Positions 1 through 11,114 of a stretch of 64,000 nt of DNA are shown piece by piece; positions within the stretch are counted from its first letter, which is position 1; each line of letters begins with the position of its first letter. The stretch lies in the NCBI GenBank assembly GCA_010015805.1, contig ML978125.1, forward strand, positions 1,612,001 through 1,676,000. Reading direction: 5' to 3'. The notes below the pieces were generated by a model. That model searched no databases. It was given only the letters and a program-made list of their open reading frames with translations, and was not told the DNA's origin. The stretch comes from Rhizodiscina lignyota. Its lineage: Eukaryota > Ascomycota > Dothideomycetes > Aulographales > Rhizodiscinaceae. The translations under genes were made by a program, and so were the position numbers.

Positions 1-1871
1 CCTCGTAATGGCAATTGACCAACCTTGTCAAGCGCAGCATCACCTTCCTCCTCCTCTTCCGGCGTGTCGACGCCATTTACACCGTTCAGCTCCTTCAACC
101 TCCGTCTTTCTCTCTTCCGCCGCTCTGCATCATGAACCGCCTTCCGCTCCTTCTCTTGCTTGTCCTGAATGACGGATGACATCGCGGCTGCGGCACCCAA
201 GAAATTGGGATGATTGGTATTGATGTAGGCTCTTTGAATGGAAATGAGACTCTCCACGTAGGTACTGCAAGGGCCCAGTCGTTCTCTCAGAAGGTCAGAG
301 ACGACCTCTATTAGCTTACCCTGTAGGCGGGGATATCGTGACAGTTCGGTAGAGCCACAGGTGTGACAAATTTTGATCAACTCCTCATATACGAGCTCTA
401 CGCATCGTTGTGATGGAATTTCCAGAAGTTTGATTTGCGGTTTTACTAGTAGGTCGAAGGCCATTTCGGGAACGAAAAGGCTGGGTCGAGGGCCAGTGGA
501 GTTTCGGATAGCTGTTCGAATGTCGAGAACGGAAAGGTTGTGGGTAGGGTCAATCGTTTCCAGAGAGTTACCGAAGACGCTGTTGAAGATGTAGTATATC
601 CTCGCACCTCCACAAAGTTCTTTCGTGGAGATTTCGGAGCTTGTCCCGTCTATGGATGAGATGAATGACGATGCGAACCGCGTCATGAGTTGCAGGATAA
701 GGCTCCCACGGTGTTCCTTGCCTGTGAATGCAGTATCTCCGTAGCTTGCTAGCTCTTGCTGAGTCTGGCCCATGAGCGTATTCAACCTCGCTTTGATATC
801 GGGAAGCCGGTCGCGAATGTGATTCATGAGAGTGGTATTCAGTGTCTTAGCAAGAAATTGCGTTCCACACCGAGGGGCCATATTCCGATACGCCGGGTGA
901 TGTCTGAAGAAGTCTCGCTCTGCTTGCAGAGCTTCTGCCATATTCTTATTTACCTGAATGTCCTGCTGGCTTCGATTGACGACCCCAATGAACCCAAGCT
1001 TCAGAGGATACACTCTTCCGCTTAAGATGTCCAGTGCATTTGTTCCATGATCCATCAAGTCCAACTTTGTCAGAACGCCAATCGTTCGCTTCCCCATCGG
1101 ATCGACGTGCCGCGCCAATTTCAGCGCCTCGCTGTTGACAATATCGACATTTGCAGGGGACACAGCGAGAATGATACTGTTCGGTTTGGCAATATACTCG
1201 GAGATGAGAGTCCGGGTCTGCTTTTCAATGTCGCCAGGCTGGTCTCCAATGGGTACCTGTGCTAATTCAGTCACTGAAGGCCAGTAATTTTGCTCGTCCC
1301 ATCATACCTTTGTTAGGCCAGGCAAGTCAACCAAAGTGAGCGATAGAACATGAGGAGAGTATATCTTCAAATTTATCGGCTGCCGATTGATGCCTTTGTT
1401 GTTCCCTGCAATGCGCGCCGTCTCGTTCTCAATCTCCTGTTTAACTTCTTGAAAGTCGTAGAATCGTCTGCCGGGTATATGGTGAAATTCTGCCCACTCT
1501 CCTTGGGCAGCGACAGAAGCTGGGGTATGAGGCACATGAACATCATCGCCACCCGGTTTATCCTCTCTTTCGCTTGGTACGTTGATCAGTTGGAGAATCA
1601 AGGGTCGACGGGTAACGATCCCAGAGCCACGAGGAAGAAAATCGCGACCGACGATATTCTCTAAGACAGATGATTTTCCGGAAGATTGTGATCCTACAAC
1701 AACCTGAGCAACAAGTCAGTATCTAGGGAAGTTGTTCATCGAGAGAACGGCTAGGTTGGGAGCGGGGCATACGATTTGAGGAAGGTCCAGGGAGTCATTG
1801 CCAATGGTGTTGAAGACGAGATCCTGGAGTTTGTTGACTGTCCCCAAGAGGTCCTCCCCTAGTGCGGCCAT
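1..1871 (-). CDS. dnm1: Dynamin-related GTPase Dnm1 (C-terminus beyond window edge)
   Basis: Dynamin-family GTPase that assembles on mitochondria and peroxisomes and drives their fission. Three exons are visible: 1871-1773, 1703-1308 and 1256 to beyond base 1. The introns are 69 and 51 bases, both GT..AG, and both lie between codons. The start [20 protein letters not shown] and the following [20 protein letters not shown] match the fungal Dnm1 N-terminus. The P-loop GSQSSGKSS is at residues 37-45, followed by the dynamin switch motif [14 protein letters not shown] and the G4 motif TKLD. The middle domain continues in one open frame to the edge, where an acidic/basic insert (E-rich after RKRERRR-like residues) begins, as in Dnm1 rather than Vps1. 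The GTPase effector domain must lie outside the window. Assignment is by remembered family sequence and is strong. Confidence 0.95.
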
Positions 1872-3581
1872 TGGGAGAAGTGGTAGAAGATGTAGACGTC
1901 GGATGCGGAAAAGTTCGTCTCAACTCCCGAGGGAGCGAAAACAGGGTAAACAGAATTCGAGGGAGGCAATGAAGATGCGAAGCGTTGATGAAGCGACGGG
2001 ATGTTCTCCACTTGAATCTTCAGCCAGTCGCCCGGTATGATGTGTGTGAGAAGCCGCTGTGTCTTCGTGATGTGAGTCGCGCGGCCTGTTTCGAGCTTGT
2101 GATACTGCGTAGTGACGAGCTGTTGTTTGGCAAGGCCCTTGTCCAGGCTAGGCCCCAATCGGATTAGAGCACACCCGACCGTGCCCTTTAACGCGTCGCG
2201 CAGCATCATGGCATGAATCTTCACTTTCGCCTCCCTGAATCGTTTCATTGAATGACTCCAAGCATGAACCCCGAAAACGCGTTTCCCTCTTAAACGGAGC
2301 GCACTGACACCTGTCGTTGGTCTTGGCGTGTTCTTCACTTGCGTAATAGCTCAGGTGGTGTCTAATGGAGTCATTGAAAGTAGTACCGCAGTCATCCGAG
2401 TCAATTATCAGACAGCCACAATCCAAGGAACTCTCCCAACTTAACTGCTTTCCACTGCCAGTGTTAGCCATAAAACGCTCGCATGTCTAATCAGTACTGA
2501 GTCTTCTGTAATACAAAAGAGGGATTTGGCACACAAGATTTGACATCTCCTTTCTTCGCTACTGTTCTTCTCTTCCATTCACTTCTAATCCTGTTCCCCT
2601 TCATAATCTTTTCTATTTCTACGGAATAACATACCGTTTTCCTCCTGATAGCTCCAGCAACAGCTCCACTCGTCCTGCCACAAGGCAGAAAGCCATGTCT
2701 ACAACTGCTCTGTCAATAGCGCATGGCATCGCATCGTAGCGATGTTCCAGCGCCGGCTGGGCCGACGAGTGAGCATAGAGTTGGATGTTAACCTTGGCTC
2801 AGCCACGTCAGAAGGCAAGGACCAAGGTGGAGGTATAGTTCGCTCCAAGGCAAGTTGGAACGTCGACATTTGCGGGCCTCTCAAGAATATAATGGATACT
2901 CCGTACAATCGCTATAAAATATCCTCATGATCAGACGTCTGGTAATATTAACATGGGGCAACTTGTAAATAGTCGATAGAAAATTACGCGTTAGACCTTT
3001 AATGATGAAATAATTCTCAGCTTAGCGCCAAGCTCCATCCTCTGAAAGTGAGCATTAGAGGGAGGTCAGACTTGATATCCAATGATAAGTATATACGTGT
3101 AAAATGCATGCGATAAACCGTAGGATTTAAGGTTTGTTTTACCATCTAGTTTTCAATGCTAGTGCCTAAATTGTATTATCACTCTGGATAAAGTCTGATC
3201 TGGCGTCGGCGCTTCGTAGGTTTTCTCATGGATAGAATGGCCAACCTACCTGACATCAAAACGGCAAGTGTTGTAACAGGCCAATCTCAAGCTCTTAGGT
3301 TCAAATTAAAGCCTCCAATGCATGGCACTACGGGCGCAGATATCTGCATCCTTGCCCCTGTGTCGTTAGTATGACGTTGGTGCTTGCGCACGCGACAGCA
3401 GTGCGGGGGAGAGCTGCAACTTCGAGCTTCAATCGCCATACAGTTGCATGGAATTTATATGATTGCCATGCAGCATTGGGATTTTTAATTTAATCAAACT
3501 TCTCGGATCTTATGTGCTCCTTGAACCTTTAGCCAGGAAAGACGTTTATCTCCAATTCGTTAAACGCGTCAATTCTGCAAA
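1872..3581. other. Intergenic region upstream of dnm1 and the PEBP gene
   Basis: About 1.7 kb between two divergently transcribed genes. It holds the leader and promoter of dnm1 (minus strand) and the promoter of the PEBP gene (plus strand). Short open frames on both strands, up to about 160 codons at 1859-2338, have no recognisable domain and overlap the dnm1 start region. I take them as chance frames. Bases 2880-3560 are visibly richer in A and T than the flanking genes. No repeat or RNA gene was recognised. Confidence 0.6.
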
Positions 3582-4458
3582 ATGGCTTCAAATATACTCA
3601 ATTTTCTCTGTCAAATCCTATTGCTCATCCAAGTCACCTCCTCCTTCCCGACCGAGCAACAAGTCTTTGAAGGTGATGGAAGCATACATGCAGATAACAT
3701 TCTCAAAGTCCGAGCAGAGTACGTCGTTTCGTAATGCCGATGCCTTCATCAGACTTACACATAACAGGCTACAAAAAGCGGAAATCATCCCAACAGGTGC
3801 GGAGGCTGGAACAGGCCCATATCAACCAAAGATTGAGTTGATTCTAATATCTGGCTATTTCAGTAATCAATGACTTCATCCCTTCCATGACCCTCAACAT
3901 CGCCTGGCCCTGGAAAGACAGCTCACACTACAATATCACTTCCGAGCTCGGCAACACGATCAAGCCGTCCCGGCTCCAACGGTCGCCAAACGTATTAGTC
4001 GATGACGATCCAACCAGCACCTCTCTCACAAAAGGCCTGACCTTCGTACTCACCCTCACAGACCCAGACGCTCCATCTCGTGACGACCCCAAGTGGAGTG
4101 AGATGTGCCACTGGATCGTTGCGGCCCGTGGACCCAAGGACGTTACGGAGGTCGTCGAATACAAGCCGCCTGGACCGCCGCCCAAGACTGGCAAGCATCG
4201 ATATGTGTTTCTGGCGTGGTTACCAGCGAATCGGACGACGGAGGGTTTGCACCTGGTGAAGCCGAAGGACAGGCAGCATTGGGGGTATGATCCTGATGTT
4301 GATGGCTTTGCAGGCAGGGTTGGAGTTAGGAAATGGGCTAGCGAGATGGGCCTGATGCCCATCGGTAAGTAGTTGCTATTGGGCGCGACCTGTGATGTGA
4401 AGATGTTAACAGTTCTACAGCGGCAAATTTCATTTACGCTCAGAACAAAGAGCAGTGA
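3582..4458 (+). CDS. Secreted-type PEBP-family protein (carboxypeptidase Y inhibitor-like)
   Basis: Phosphatidylethanolamine-binding-protein fold, the family of yeast carboxypeptidase Y inhibitor Tfs1. Four exons: 3582-3718, 3768-3796 (29 bases), 3864-4364 and 4421-4458 (38 bases), giving 234 residues. The start MASNILNFLCQILLLIQVTS looks like a signal peptide with a hydrophobic core. Family motifs follow: LTDPDAPSRDDPKW, CHWIVA and GKHRYVFLAW. If exon 3 is read through, it stops just after MPIGK. Splicing at its GTAAGT adds the tail AANFIYAQNKEQ, which is the usual PEBP ending, so the last exon is well supported. The gene converges on rad17 with 181 bases between. What it inhibits or binds is not shown by the sequence. 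Confidence 0.9.
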
Positions 4459-4639
4459 GAATCGAACTATGGTGACCGAATGGCAGTCAGGGCAAGGTTG
4501 GCCAAAGGATGTTACAAACTGATGCCGAAAAGTATAATTTACCGTCCGATTTTGGGTTGGGCGCAAATCATGGCGACACTGTACTTGTACAAATATACGT
4601 CGGAGCAAGAGGAGCTTTGAATACCGAAAGTTCTTCATT

Positions 4640-7447
4640 TTAATCGTCAATAATATCATCGTCACTGAGTATCAAATGTGGTTCCTGTCCGTTCCCACCT
4701 TTAGCTCCTTCTACAACAGATGCAACAAAGTCCTGATCTTTCCTTTTGGCTCGGTGCGCGAGCGTCACCCTCTGCCCAAATGTAACATCATCTTCTTTCT
4801 CATCTTCATCGTCCGATGCATCGTCGGCCTGTACCCCAAACCCGCTCATACGAGTTACTTGCTCAATTTGCTTGAGTACGTCAGATTGTGGCTTACCCGT
4901 AGTAGACGAGCGATGCATCAAGGAGATGTAAGGCAACTGCTCGAGAAGCATCTCTCGCTTTGCAGAAGAGCCGCCCATGAGAAGCATTGCAGCGGTATCG
5001 CCATCATTGTCATTGCCAATGATGCTGGATGATGTAGGTCTTGGTGCAGTGCTTGGTGGAGTCATAAATTTGGCTTTATTGCGCTTCCAGGGGTCCACCG
5101 CAGTCGGCTTCGCCATGGCGATTGTACGGCTTCCAGATAGCACGTTCCGCAACTCTCCCTTCTGAGCCTTGTCGATTATCACTGTGAGTAGACTCTCGAT
5201 CTCTTCTTTTCGCTTCCACAGCTTGAGCGAGTTAGGAAACATCATTTTATACGCATCTCCTCTGCCACCAATCATGGATCCAGCAGATGGTCCTCGCCCA
5301 GTCGATGTTTGCAAAGCTGCAGGAGGAGCAACACGCTTGACAGGATGAGGTAAGCTGAAAAGCAGGCCCCTAACAGCTGTTTGGAAGCTGAGTTCCTCCT
5401 GGCGAAGGGTGTCCACACCTGTGCCTCTGAAAGCTCGGCGAAAGAGGCCCGAGGACCCAAGATTGTTGGACGAGAGCAAATCTGCATCAGACAAGGCGTC
5501 AATGCTGCCATTGATAGCATCGACTGTTTGTTCAGAGCCGGCAGACTGGCACGAGAGTACGTAGTTCTCGTGCAGAGCTGCAATGAAAGTTTGAATATCT
5601 GTTCCAAGCTCCTCTAGCAACGTCTCTGGATCAGTCTCCGGGACTTTGGAGCGTTGATTATGAGAGAAATACGATGGAGGCGGTGGTGGAGGAGTATCTG
5701 TTGCTGCTGGAACTTCGCGCTTATTGTAAACAACTTTTCCAATAGCATGGAAAATGCCCAGAGCATTTTCGCGTTGCGTTACCATCTCCAGCGAGCTCCT
5801 CTCCATACCCGTAAGCGCATCAGAGGTTGCATTCTTCTTGCCTTTCTGTGCCGTTGCAGCGACTCGCCCAGACCAGGAATTGGGGTCATCACCTCGAAGA
5901 CAGATAAATTCGAGAGCCGAGACGGCGCTACGCACATCACCAATCTCTGACAGGTGCTTAAGCACTGCTGGTCCGGGTGCACGTTTTCGCGATGATTCTC
6001 GAGCTTCCTTACGAATAACAAGCTCAAGTGCTTTCGTAAGATAGGTTGGTGCAACCGGATTAAACTCTATGACACTGACACCAGGATGGGTTAAGATTTC
6101 CGGTCCGAAGAGCCGTGTGGCTGTCAAATTATCGGCAGAAGAAGTGGAGTTATTGAAAAGACTTTCAGAAATTATAATCACAAGCGGAGCTGCCCCGGCC
6201 TTGTCGCGGTTTTGATAGAACAGTTCGCCCGCTGCTGGAGTATCTGCAGCAAGATATTGCATGAGAGTTGATCGAAAAGCTCGCAACGATGACGAAGAGT
6301 TCATTAGTACATTCGGTATCTCTTCGACAACCGTGATGTGTTTTCCATCAGATTTAGGTAAGGAAGGTTGTGGGGCTGCATATGCTGGTACGTTTGGATT
6401 GACGAGATCCAGAGCACCGTACTTCCCGGCACTCCCAATGAAATTGTCGAATTGTGAGGAAACCGAGACAAACCCTTCCGAAGAGTAATCGGAACCGGAT
6501 GGATTATGCCATTCGCGTATATCGACTCCCAAGAATTGGGCTAGGAGTTTGATGGCTGTAGTTTTGCCAGTCCCAGCGGACCCTTTAAGAACAAGTAAAC
6601 GCTTCCTGTCTCGACCCTCCAGGGCGTTAGACAACCAGTCACGGACGTCTGCCACCTTCTTCTTGTGCACTGCTATTTCATCCAGGTTGACGGGACCATA
6701 TTTGTCTACCCATGGTCTTGTATCTTTCTCTTGAGCGCCAACAGCAGGCTGTGAGCCAGCCAGTGCCGGTCGGCCATTTGAAGATTTCAGGAACTTTTGA
6801 CTACCGGACAGAAAGCCATTTGAAGCAAGCGAGTCGTCCTCTAGCTTCCTTTTCCGCAATGGTACGGCAAAGGACGAGATGTGTGCGTCTGCTCCTTCTG
6901 CAAGGTCTTCATCATCGAGTGAATCGTCCTGTATCAGGTCCTCATCATCCACTTTCGTTGTGTTCTTAGCCACCTTCTCCGGGCTAGCGCTATCTTGGGA
7001 CTTTTGCCGTTGTGTTTGTTTGTTGAAGAAGGAGTATATTGGCCGTGGAGGTTGTGACTTGGTGTTGTGCGTAGAGGTTGAACCTGCCTTTGACGGTCCT
7101 TTCGACCTCTTGGGAGATTGACTGCTAGAAGATAGTTTAGCGCTAGTCAATCGGGCAGAGGCTTTCGAAGGCTTTTTCTGCGGTTTCGCGGGTGAGGGTT
7201 CGGCGCTGGAGATTGCATCAAGAGAAGACGGCTGCCTATTCTCATCCTCATCGTCGGAGGACAGTTCCACAACTTGGGGCTTCGACCGCCTCTTCGGTGC
7301 GTGTGGTGCAGGTTTTCCAGTGTCGACCGCTTGTCCGGCGCGTCTAGTGGCGCGTGTGGAAGTCTTCGGTGCGGACTCTTCATCTTCGTCTGAGGTGGTG
7401 GCTGCGATGCGGGACAACGCTCCACGAGATCTGCCCATTATGCACAA
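4640..7447 (-). CDS. rad17: DNA-damage checkpoint clamp loader Rad17 (yeast Rad24)
   Basis: AAA+ protein that, with Rfc2-5, loads the 9-1-1 clamp at damaged DNA in the nucleus. It is one uninterrupted frame of 935 codons. The start may be four codons later, at MGRSRGALSR (7438). Residues 1-240 are Ser/Lys/Asp-rich and probably disordered. The conserved RFC-type entry motif WVDKYGPVNLDEIAVHKKKV is at about 246-265. Walker A GSAGTGKTT is at about 289-297, and VVEEIPN follows as the Walker B region. The order and spacing match Rad17/Rad24. Near residues 135-142 the stretch PIYSFFNK resembles a PCNA-interacting (PIP) box lacking its glutamine. The C-terminus is acidic (LILSDDDIIDD). Single-exon structure is usual for this gene in many ascomycetes. 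Confidence 0.93.
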   Translation of the reverse strand: MCIMGRSRGALSRIAATTSDEDEESAPKTSTRATRRAGQAVDTGKPAPHAPKRRSKPQVVELSSDDEDENRQPSSLDAISSAEPSPAKPQKKPSKASARLTSAKLSSSSQSPKRSKGPSKAGSTSTHNTKSQPPRPIYSFFNKQTQRQKSQDSASPEKVAKNTTKVDDEDLIQDDSLDDEDLAEGADAHISSFAVPLRKRKLEDDSLASNGFLSGSQKFLKSSNGRPALAGSQPAVGAQEKDTRPWVDKYGPVNLDEIAVHKKKVADVRDWLSNALEGRDRKRLLVLKGSAGTGKTTAIKLLAQFLGVDIREWHNPSGSDYSSEGFVSVSSQFDNFIGSAGKYGALDLVNPNVPAYAAPQPSLPKSDGKHITVVEEIPNVLMNSSSSLRAFRSTLMQYLAADTPAAGELFYQNRDKAGAAPLVIIISESLFNNSTSSADNLTATRLFGPEILTHPGVSVIEFNPVAPTYLTKALELVIRKEARESSRKRAPGPAVLKHLSEIGDVRSAVSALEFICLRGDDPNSWSGRVAATAQKGKKNATSDALTGMERSSLEMVTQRENALGIFHAIGKVVYNKREVPAATDTPPPPPPSYFSHNQRSKVPETDPETLLEELGTDIQTFIAALHENYVLSCQSAGSEQTVDAINGSIDALSDADLLSSNNLGSSGLFRRAFRGTGVDTLRQEELSFQTAVRGLLFSLPHPVKRVAPPAALQTSTGRGPSAGSMIGGRGDAYKMMFPNSLKLWKRKEEIESLLTVIIDKAQKGELRNVLSGSRTIAMAKPTAVDPWKRNKAKFMTPPSTAPRPTSSSIIGNDNDGDTAAMLLMGGSSAKREMLLEQLPYISLMHRSSTTGKPQSDVLKQIEQVTRMSGFGVQADDASDDEDEKEDDVTFGQRVTLAHRAKRKDQDFVASVVEGAKGGNGQEPHLILSDDDIIDD

Positions 7448-8260
7448 CGGCAGTCAATGCGCCGTTAAATGGGAGCAATCGTGTCTTGCTCATTCTTGTA
7501 GTTCTTGAAAGCGTTTCAAGGTGTTGTGGAAATGGTCAGTGTGAAGGTCAAGCTTAAAATCGAGACCCGCCAAGCATCCATGAGGAGCTTTGGAGGCTTC
7601 GGAGTACGAAGGAGCTGCTTTACGGCGAGCGAACAGCCCGCAGAGCCACGCTATTAGAGTTATTTTCAGCACTCCCAAGAAGCTTTCCTGCATTAGTAAG
7701 TTTACATTCGATGTTGTAAGGGAATAGCCTACTAAGCCTGCCTTAGAAGATTTGTTTCTCGTTATCGCGGAATAGGGACCCCGTTGTATATCGTAGTGTA
7801 GCTGGGCAAGCAGCTTTTGCACTTCAAGGTAGACCAGACTATCTCTGAAAGCTGAGTTCTACCTTTTTTTTGGAGTATAGCCACTATTGAAAATTTTGTA
7901 TACTTTGTTGGAAATACAGGCCGAATATCTGTTCACTGTCTTGCAAGCTGAGGCCAACGTTTTTGCTCGCCTTATGTAAAGGAGAGATTGGTATAGAGTT
8001 TGCAAGGCTAGATTTGGCACCAACAGCAGTTCACAATACAATTTTTTCCCCCACTTTATCATGTTCTTCATATGGTAATACCATAAGTCTGCTCTAAACG
8101 CAGCAATTACCCAGAAAATGCAAATCGCCAGTCCCGTTCTATCCATACTACCTCAAATCCTGTTAACCACCTCAAAGTAAACTCCACTGAATAGCAAATC
8201 CGCAAGAAATTATTGATCTGCTAGCATTGCACTGCTCATTTCGATCCTTTGCCGAATCCC
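7448..8260. other. Intergenic region, rad17 promoter side
   Basis: About 0.8 kb between the rad17 start and the end of the BTB gene, both on the minus strand, so it should hold the rad17 promoter. Minus-strand open frames of 110 and 95 codons (7490-7822 and 7859-8146) show no known motif and no clean splice joins to a neighbour. I do not call them genes. Confidence 0.55.
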
Positions 8261-9806
8261 TCACTTCTTTTCCCAAGGATAGCAGTACTTGTAGAAGTCG
8301 AGGTAAGTAGGATATTCATCATCCCTGATCCGAGTCTTCGCGTTGAATTCCGGATCCCAAAGCAAACTTAGCGTTTCACGTGCTTTACTAAAGACGTGGA
8401 CAAGGCCGTGACATATCGTGTCTTCCTGCAATCGGTCTCGTGTGAACATGCCGACCTGGCCCGGATCGCTCTGAAAGATCCCCCTGACGTGGTTCTCATC
8501 GTAGACGCCCCTCGCGAGGTCATGAGAGAATGGCATGCTTATTCTGGTGTTAGGATCAAGGTAGTCCATGTTCTGTCTGTTTATGATCCGGTCTTGTAGC
8601 CAATTATGCCAGACGGAGTCGACACGCCAGTGAGCAAGTCGGTTGTTTCGGACGATCCAGCTCTCAGTCTCAATATTGAAAAGGTTGTTATGAGCTTCAG
8701 TAACCTTCATACCAATTTCATTTCGAGCCTTGTTTCTTATTGTGCGAAGAAGCTCAAGGGAATATTCAGGACTTTGGCAATACCGAAGCGGTACATTTCT
8801 TGCAAGACCGTAGTTTGCAGCGTGACGGAGAGCTTCCTCGAAAATCGCTCTTGATCGAAGCAAGCAGGCTATGCTGAGGAACACTTCCCCGTAAGAACAG
8901 ATGTACTTCCATATGCCATTCGAGGGCTCCAGTATCAATACTGTCAAGGGTCCAGATATGGAATGGAGGAAGCCAAGGACCGAGGCGCAACGGACCAACT
9001 CTGCGATGATGAGCGCCGGATGGGCCGAGTTGATAAGAGGACTTAGAACCGAACTAGAAGCGCAAAGTATGTATTAGCTAAATTCAGAGCTATTTGCAAG
9101 AGTATCGCAGTTGTGTTCTCTTTCCTCGATGCATTAATCTAAACTAGTGTAAGGGTTTGCAACCTTCGTTTAACTTTAGCACCAAGAGCATGCCGGGAGT
9201 GTGGCCAGCGTGCGTTCAGACATTCCCAGGGCTCAGTGGGAAGGCAACAAGATGAATAAAATAAGTATCACAAAGTTCTTACCAACAATCTTGCTGGTAG
9301 AGGAGCGCGAATGCGAGCTTATAGCCCAACAACACTTCTCTGTAATTCTCCTTCGCAAAGTCGAGATCCACTGGGGAATCATGTGGGGGCCTGCATCGAT
9401 GTGCAGGATCGGTTTCGAGCGTCTATCAAGTGCACGTCAGCTCGACATCGTGGTCACTAGACTACGATCATACCTTGCCAATCAGCATTCCACAGTCCCC
9501 TCCAATGCCTTTGTCGAAAGTCTTATCACTAAACTCCCATTCATACCGTACCAGTGGTATCTGCACGTTACCACAGGTCTTCGTCCCGACGATCTTGTTC
9601 TGGATCCAGGGCTCGCTTAGGCTTGCTCGAAAGAACTCGGAGGATAGCTTAAGAATGGCACTATGGAGTACCAGCATGTCTTCTGGTCGAGCAGAAAGTG
9701 AGATGATGACGTCGCCATCCTCGTAGCAAGGAAATTTGTTCTCTGTTGTTGAACGCATCATGGTCGATGTGCAAATAACGAAGTCCTGCCTTCGAATGTA
9801 ATCCAA
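8261..9806 (-). CDS. BTB/POZ domain protein, fungal type
   Basis: BTB/POZ proteins dimerise and often bring substrates to Cul3 ubiquitin ligases; the function of this fungal subgroup is unknown. Proposed exons are 9806-9474, 9422-9283 and 9053-8261, and the phases fit (0, then 2). Residues 25-60 contain EDGDVIISLSARPEDMLVLH and SSEFFRASLSEPW, the core of the BTB fold where the acidic start and the H-x-x-x-L helix are visible. The C-terminal exon, with IACLLRSRAIFEEALRH and SPEYSLELLRTIRNKARNEI, matches the helical region that follows BTB in many ascomycete proteins. The second intron (229 bases) is long for this genome and may hide a small exon. An alternative start is the internal MM at about 9761. 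The domain call is firm, the gene model less so. Confidence 0.72.
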
Positions 9807-10352
9807 TAGCCTTTGTTAACTCCCGTGTGGCAGTCGAAACGTTGGAGTGGATGGAGGTTGATTGTATAAGTAGAGCTTCTGCTTGACTGAAGTAATGTTA
9901 TATTAAAGAGCAGTGTTAACGTAACAAGCTCAACAGTTACTCACCTGTGTAACTCTGGAGCTCCAGTGATGTTGATAGCCCTCGGAGAATAAGATCGCCT
10001 GGGTTTAATCATGCGATGTGTAGTGTTGAATGAAAAAAGAGTTCAGTGTTGAGTCGAGGAAGAGTGTGGGCGCCGGAGGCAGCAATTGCCCCGCTCTGCT
10101 GCGAGTGAAAGGAGACTGAAGCGGCCGAACCTAATACAGATATATGAGGCCTGGTGCTGAAGAGTTGGGGGCCCTGAGAATTAGCAACGTTATATGAACT
10201 CAAGAGGGCATTCACGAGTATGAAAAAGTAAAGACTGTTCGAGTTAGAGATGAGATTCCACTCTGGAGAAATCCATTAAGTGTGAAATAAGTCGTTTTGC
10301 TGCGTTTGACTCTTGCGGTAATGCATTAAAGCAAGACTCAAAGTGCATGCAT
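9807..10352. other. Intergenic region between BTB gene and tma22
   Basis: About 0.55 kb upstream of the BTB gene and downstream of tma22, both on the minus strand. It presumably holds the BTB promoter and the tma22 3' end. A 68-codon minus-strand frame (10009-10215) has no support. Nothing else was recognised. Confidence 0.5.
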
Positions 10353-11114
10353 CTATCCCGCTCCTTTCTTCTTTTTGTCCTCTATGCACTCTACATTGTC
10401 TTCTGGGACGACATCACCATAAGTATCAAGTACCCAATCGAAGATGTCATCGCTCAGATCGCCCTGCACAGTGATCTCCTCACCACCGCTCGGGATCTTT
10501 GTCACGCTCGCTCCTGTTGCAAACTTCTTCCCCATGTCTTTCGCAACCTTCTTCAGCTCCAAACCGTGGGCCTCCAAACCACTCACAGCCGTAACGTACT
10601 TCCTCTTGTTCCGCTCTATTCGCTTGATGTACACCATAGCCGAGGCCTTCCTCTCCTGCTCCTTCGCTTCTTGTGTGGCGGCTTTCGCGGCTTTCTTCTG
10701 GGCGTCCTTTTCGGCGCGCTTCTGCGCATCAACGGAGAGGGATGCCATATTGGCTTCTAGAACTTCTGTGATGGCAACAGTCGTCAGTTGACTTCTCTGA
10801 GTGGGAGGAGGATAGACTGGCGGACCTGCTGAGTACAACTTCGCATGCATATCTGGATGATGTTGTTGGAGCCATTCTTCGCATTTCTTAGTTGTGCCGC
10901 CAAATTCACAATACTGAAGATCATGTCAGTCTCAGTCCCATGGCAGAGCTCACAGACGCGTGTCCTACCTACTTCTGGCGGTAATGTGCAGACTTCGGAT
11001 GTTAGCCCATACCGTCCATAGAAAAATTAGAGGGATAAACTTACCTCCACAGTATACCACGTTCCTCACCATCAGCCCTGAGGAACCGGCATCAGCCGTC
11101 TCAGTTTCTGCCAT
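10353..11114 (-). CDS. tma22: Translation machinery-associated protein Tma22 (DENR/SUI1 domain)
   Basis: Partner of Tma20 (MCT-1). The pair helps recycle 40S subunits and release deacylated tRNA after termination. Exons are 11114-11045, 10992-10973 (a 20-base micro-exon) and 10913-10353, giving 216 residues. Joined this way, the N-terminus reads VVYCGVCTLPPEYCEFGG, the cysteine-containing zinc-binding motif of the DENR family, then TTKKCEEWLQQHHPD. This conserved stretch cannot be read without the micro-exon. The C-terminal SUI1 domain (YIKRIERNKRKYVTAVSGLE through IPSGGEEITVQGD) carries the usual KKFATGASVTK core. A lysine-rich linker separates the two parts. It faces the DUF7918-like gene head to head. 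Confidence 0.93.

Noticed and set aside
1859-2471. Minus-strand frames upstream of dnm1 (159 and 107 codons)
   Set aside because: They overlap each other in different registers, have no motif, and lie in the dnm1 leader. No splice join makes them part of dnm1, whose N-terminus is already complete.
3928-4665. Minus-strand frame of 245 codons over the PEBP gene
   Set aside because: It lies antisense to a well-supported gene, has no motif, and runs through that gene's introns.
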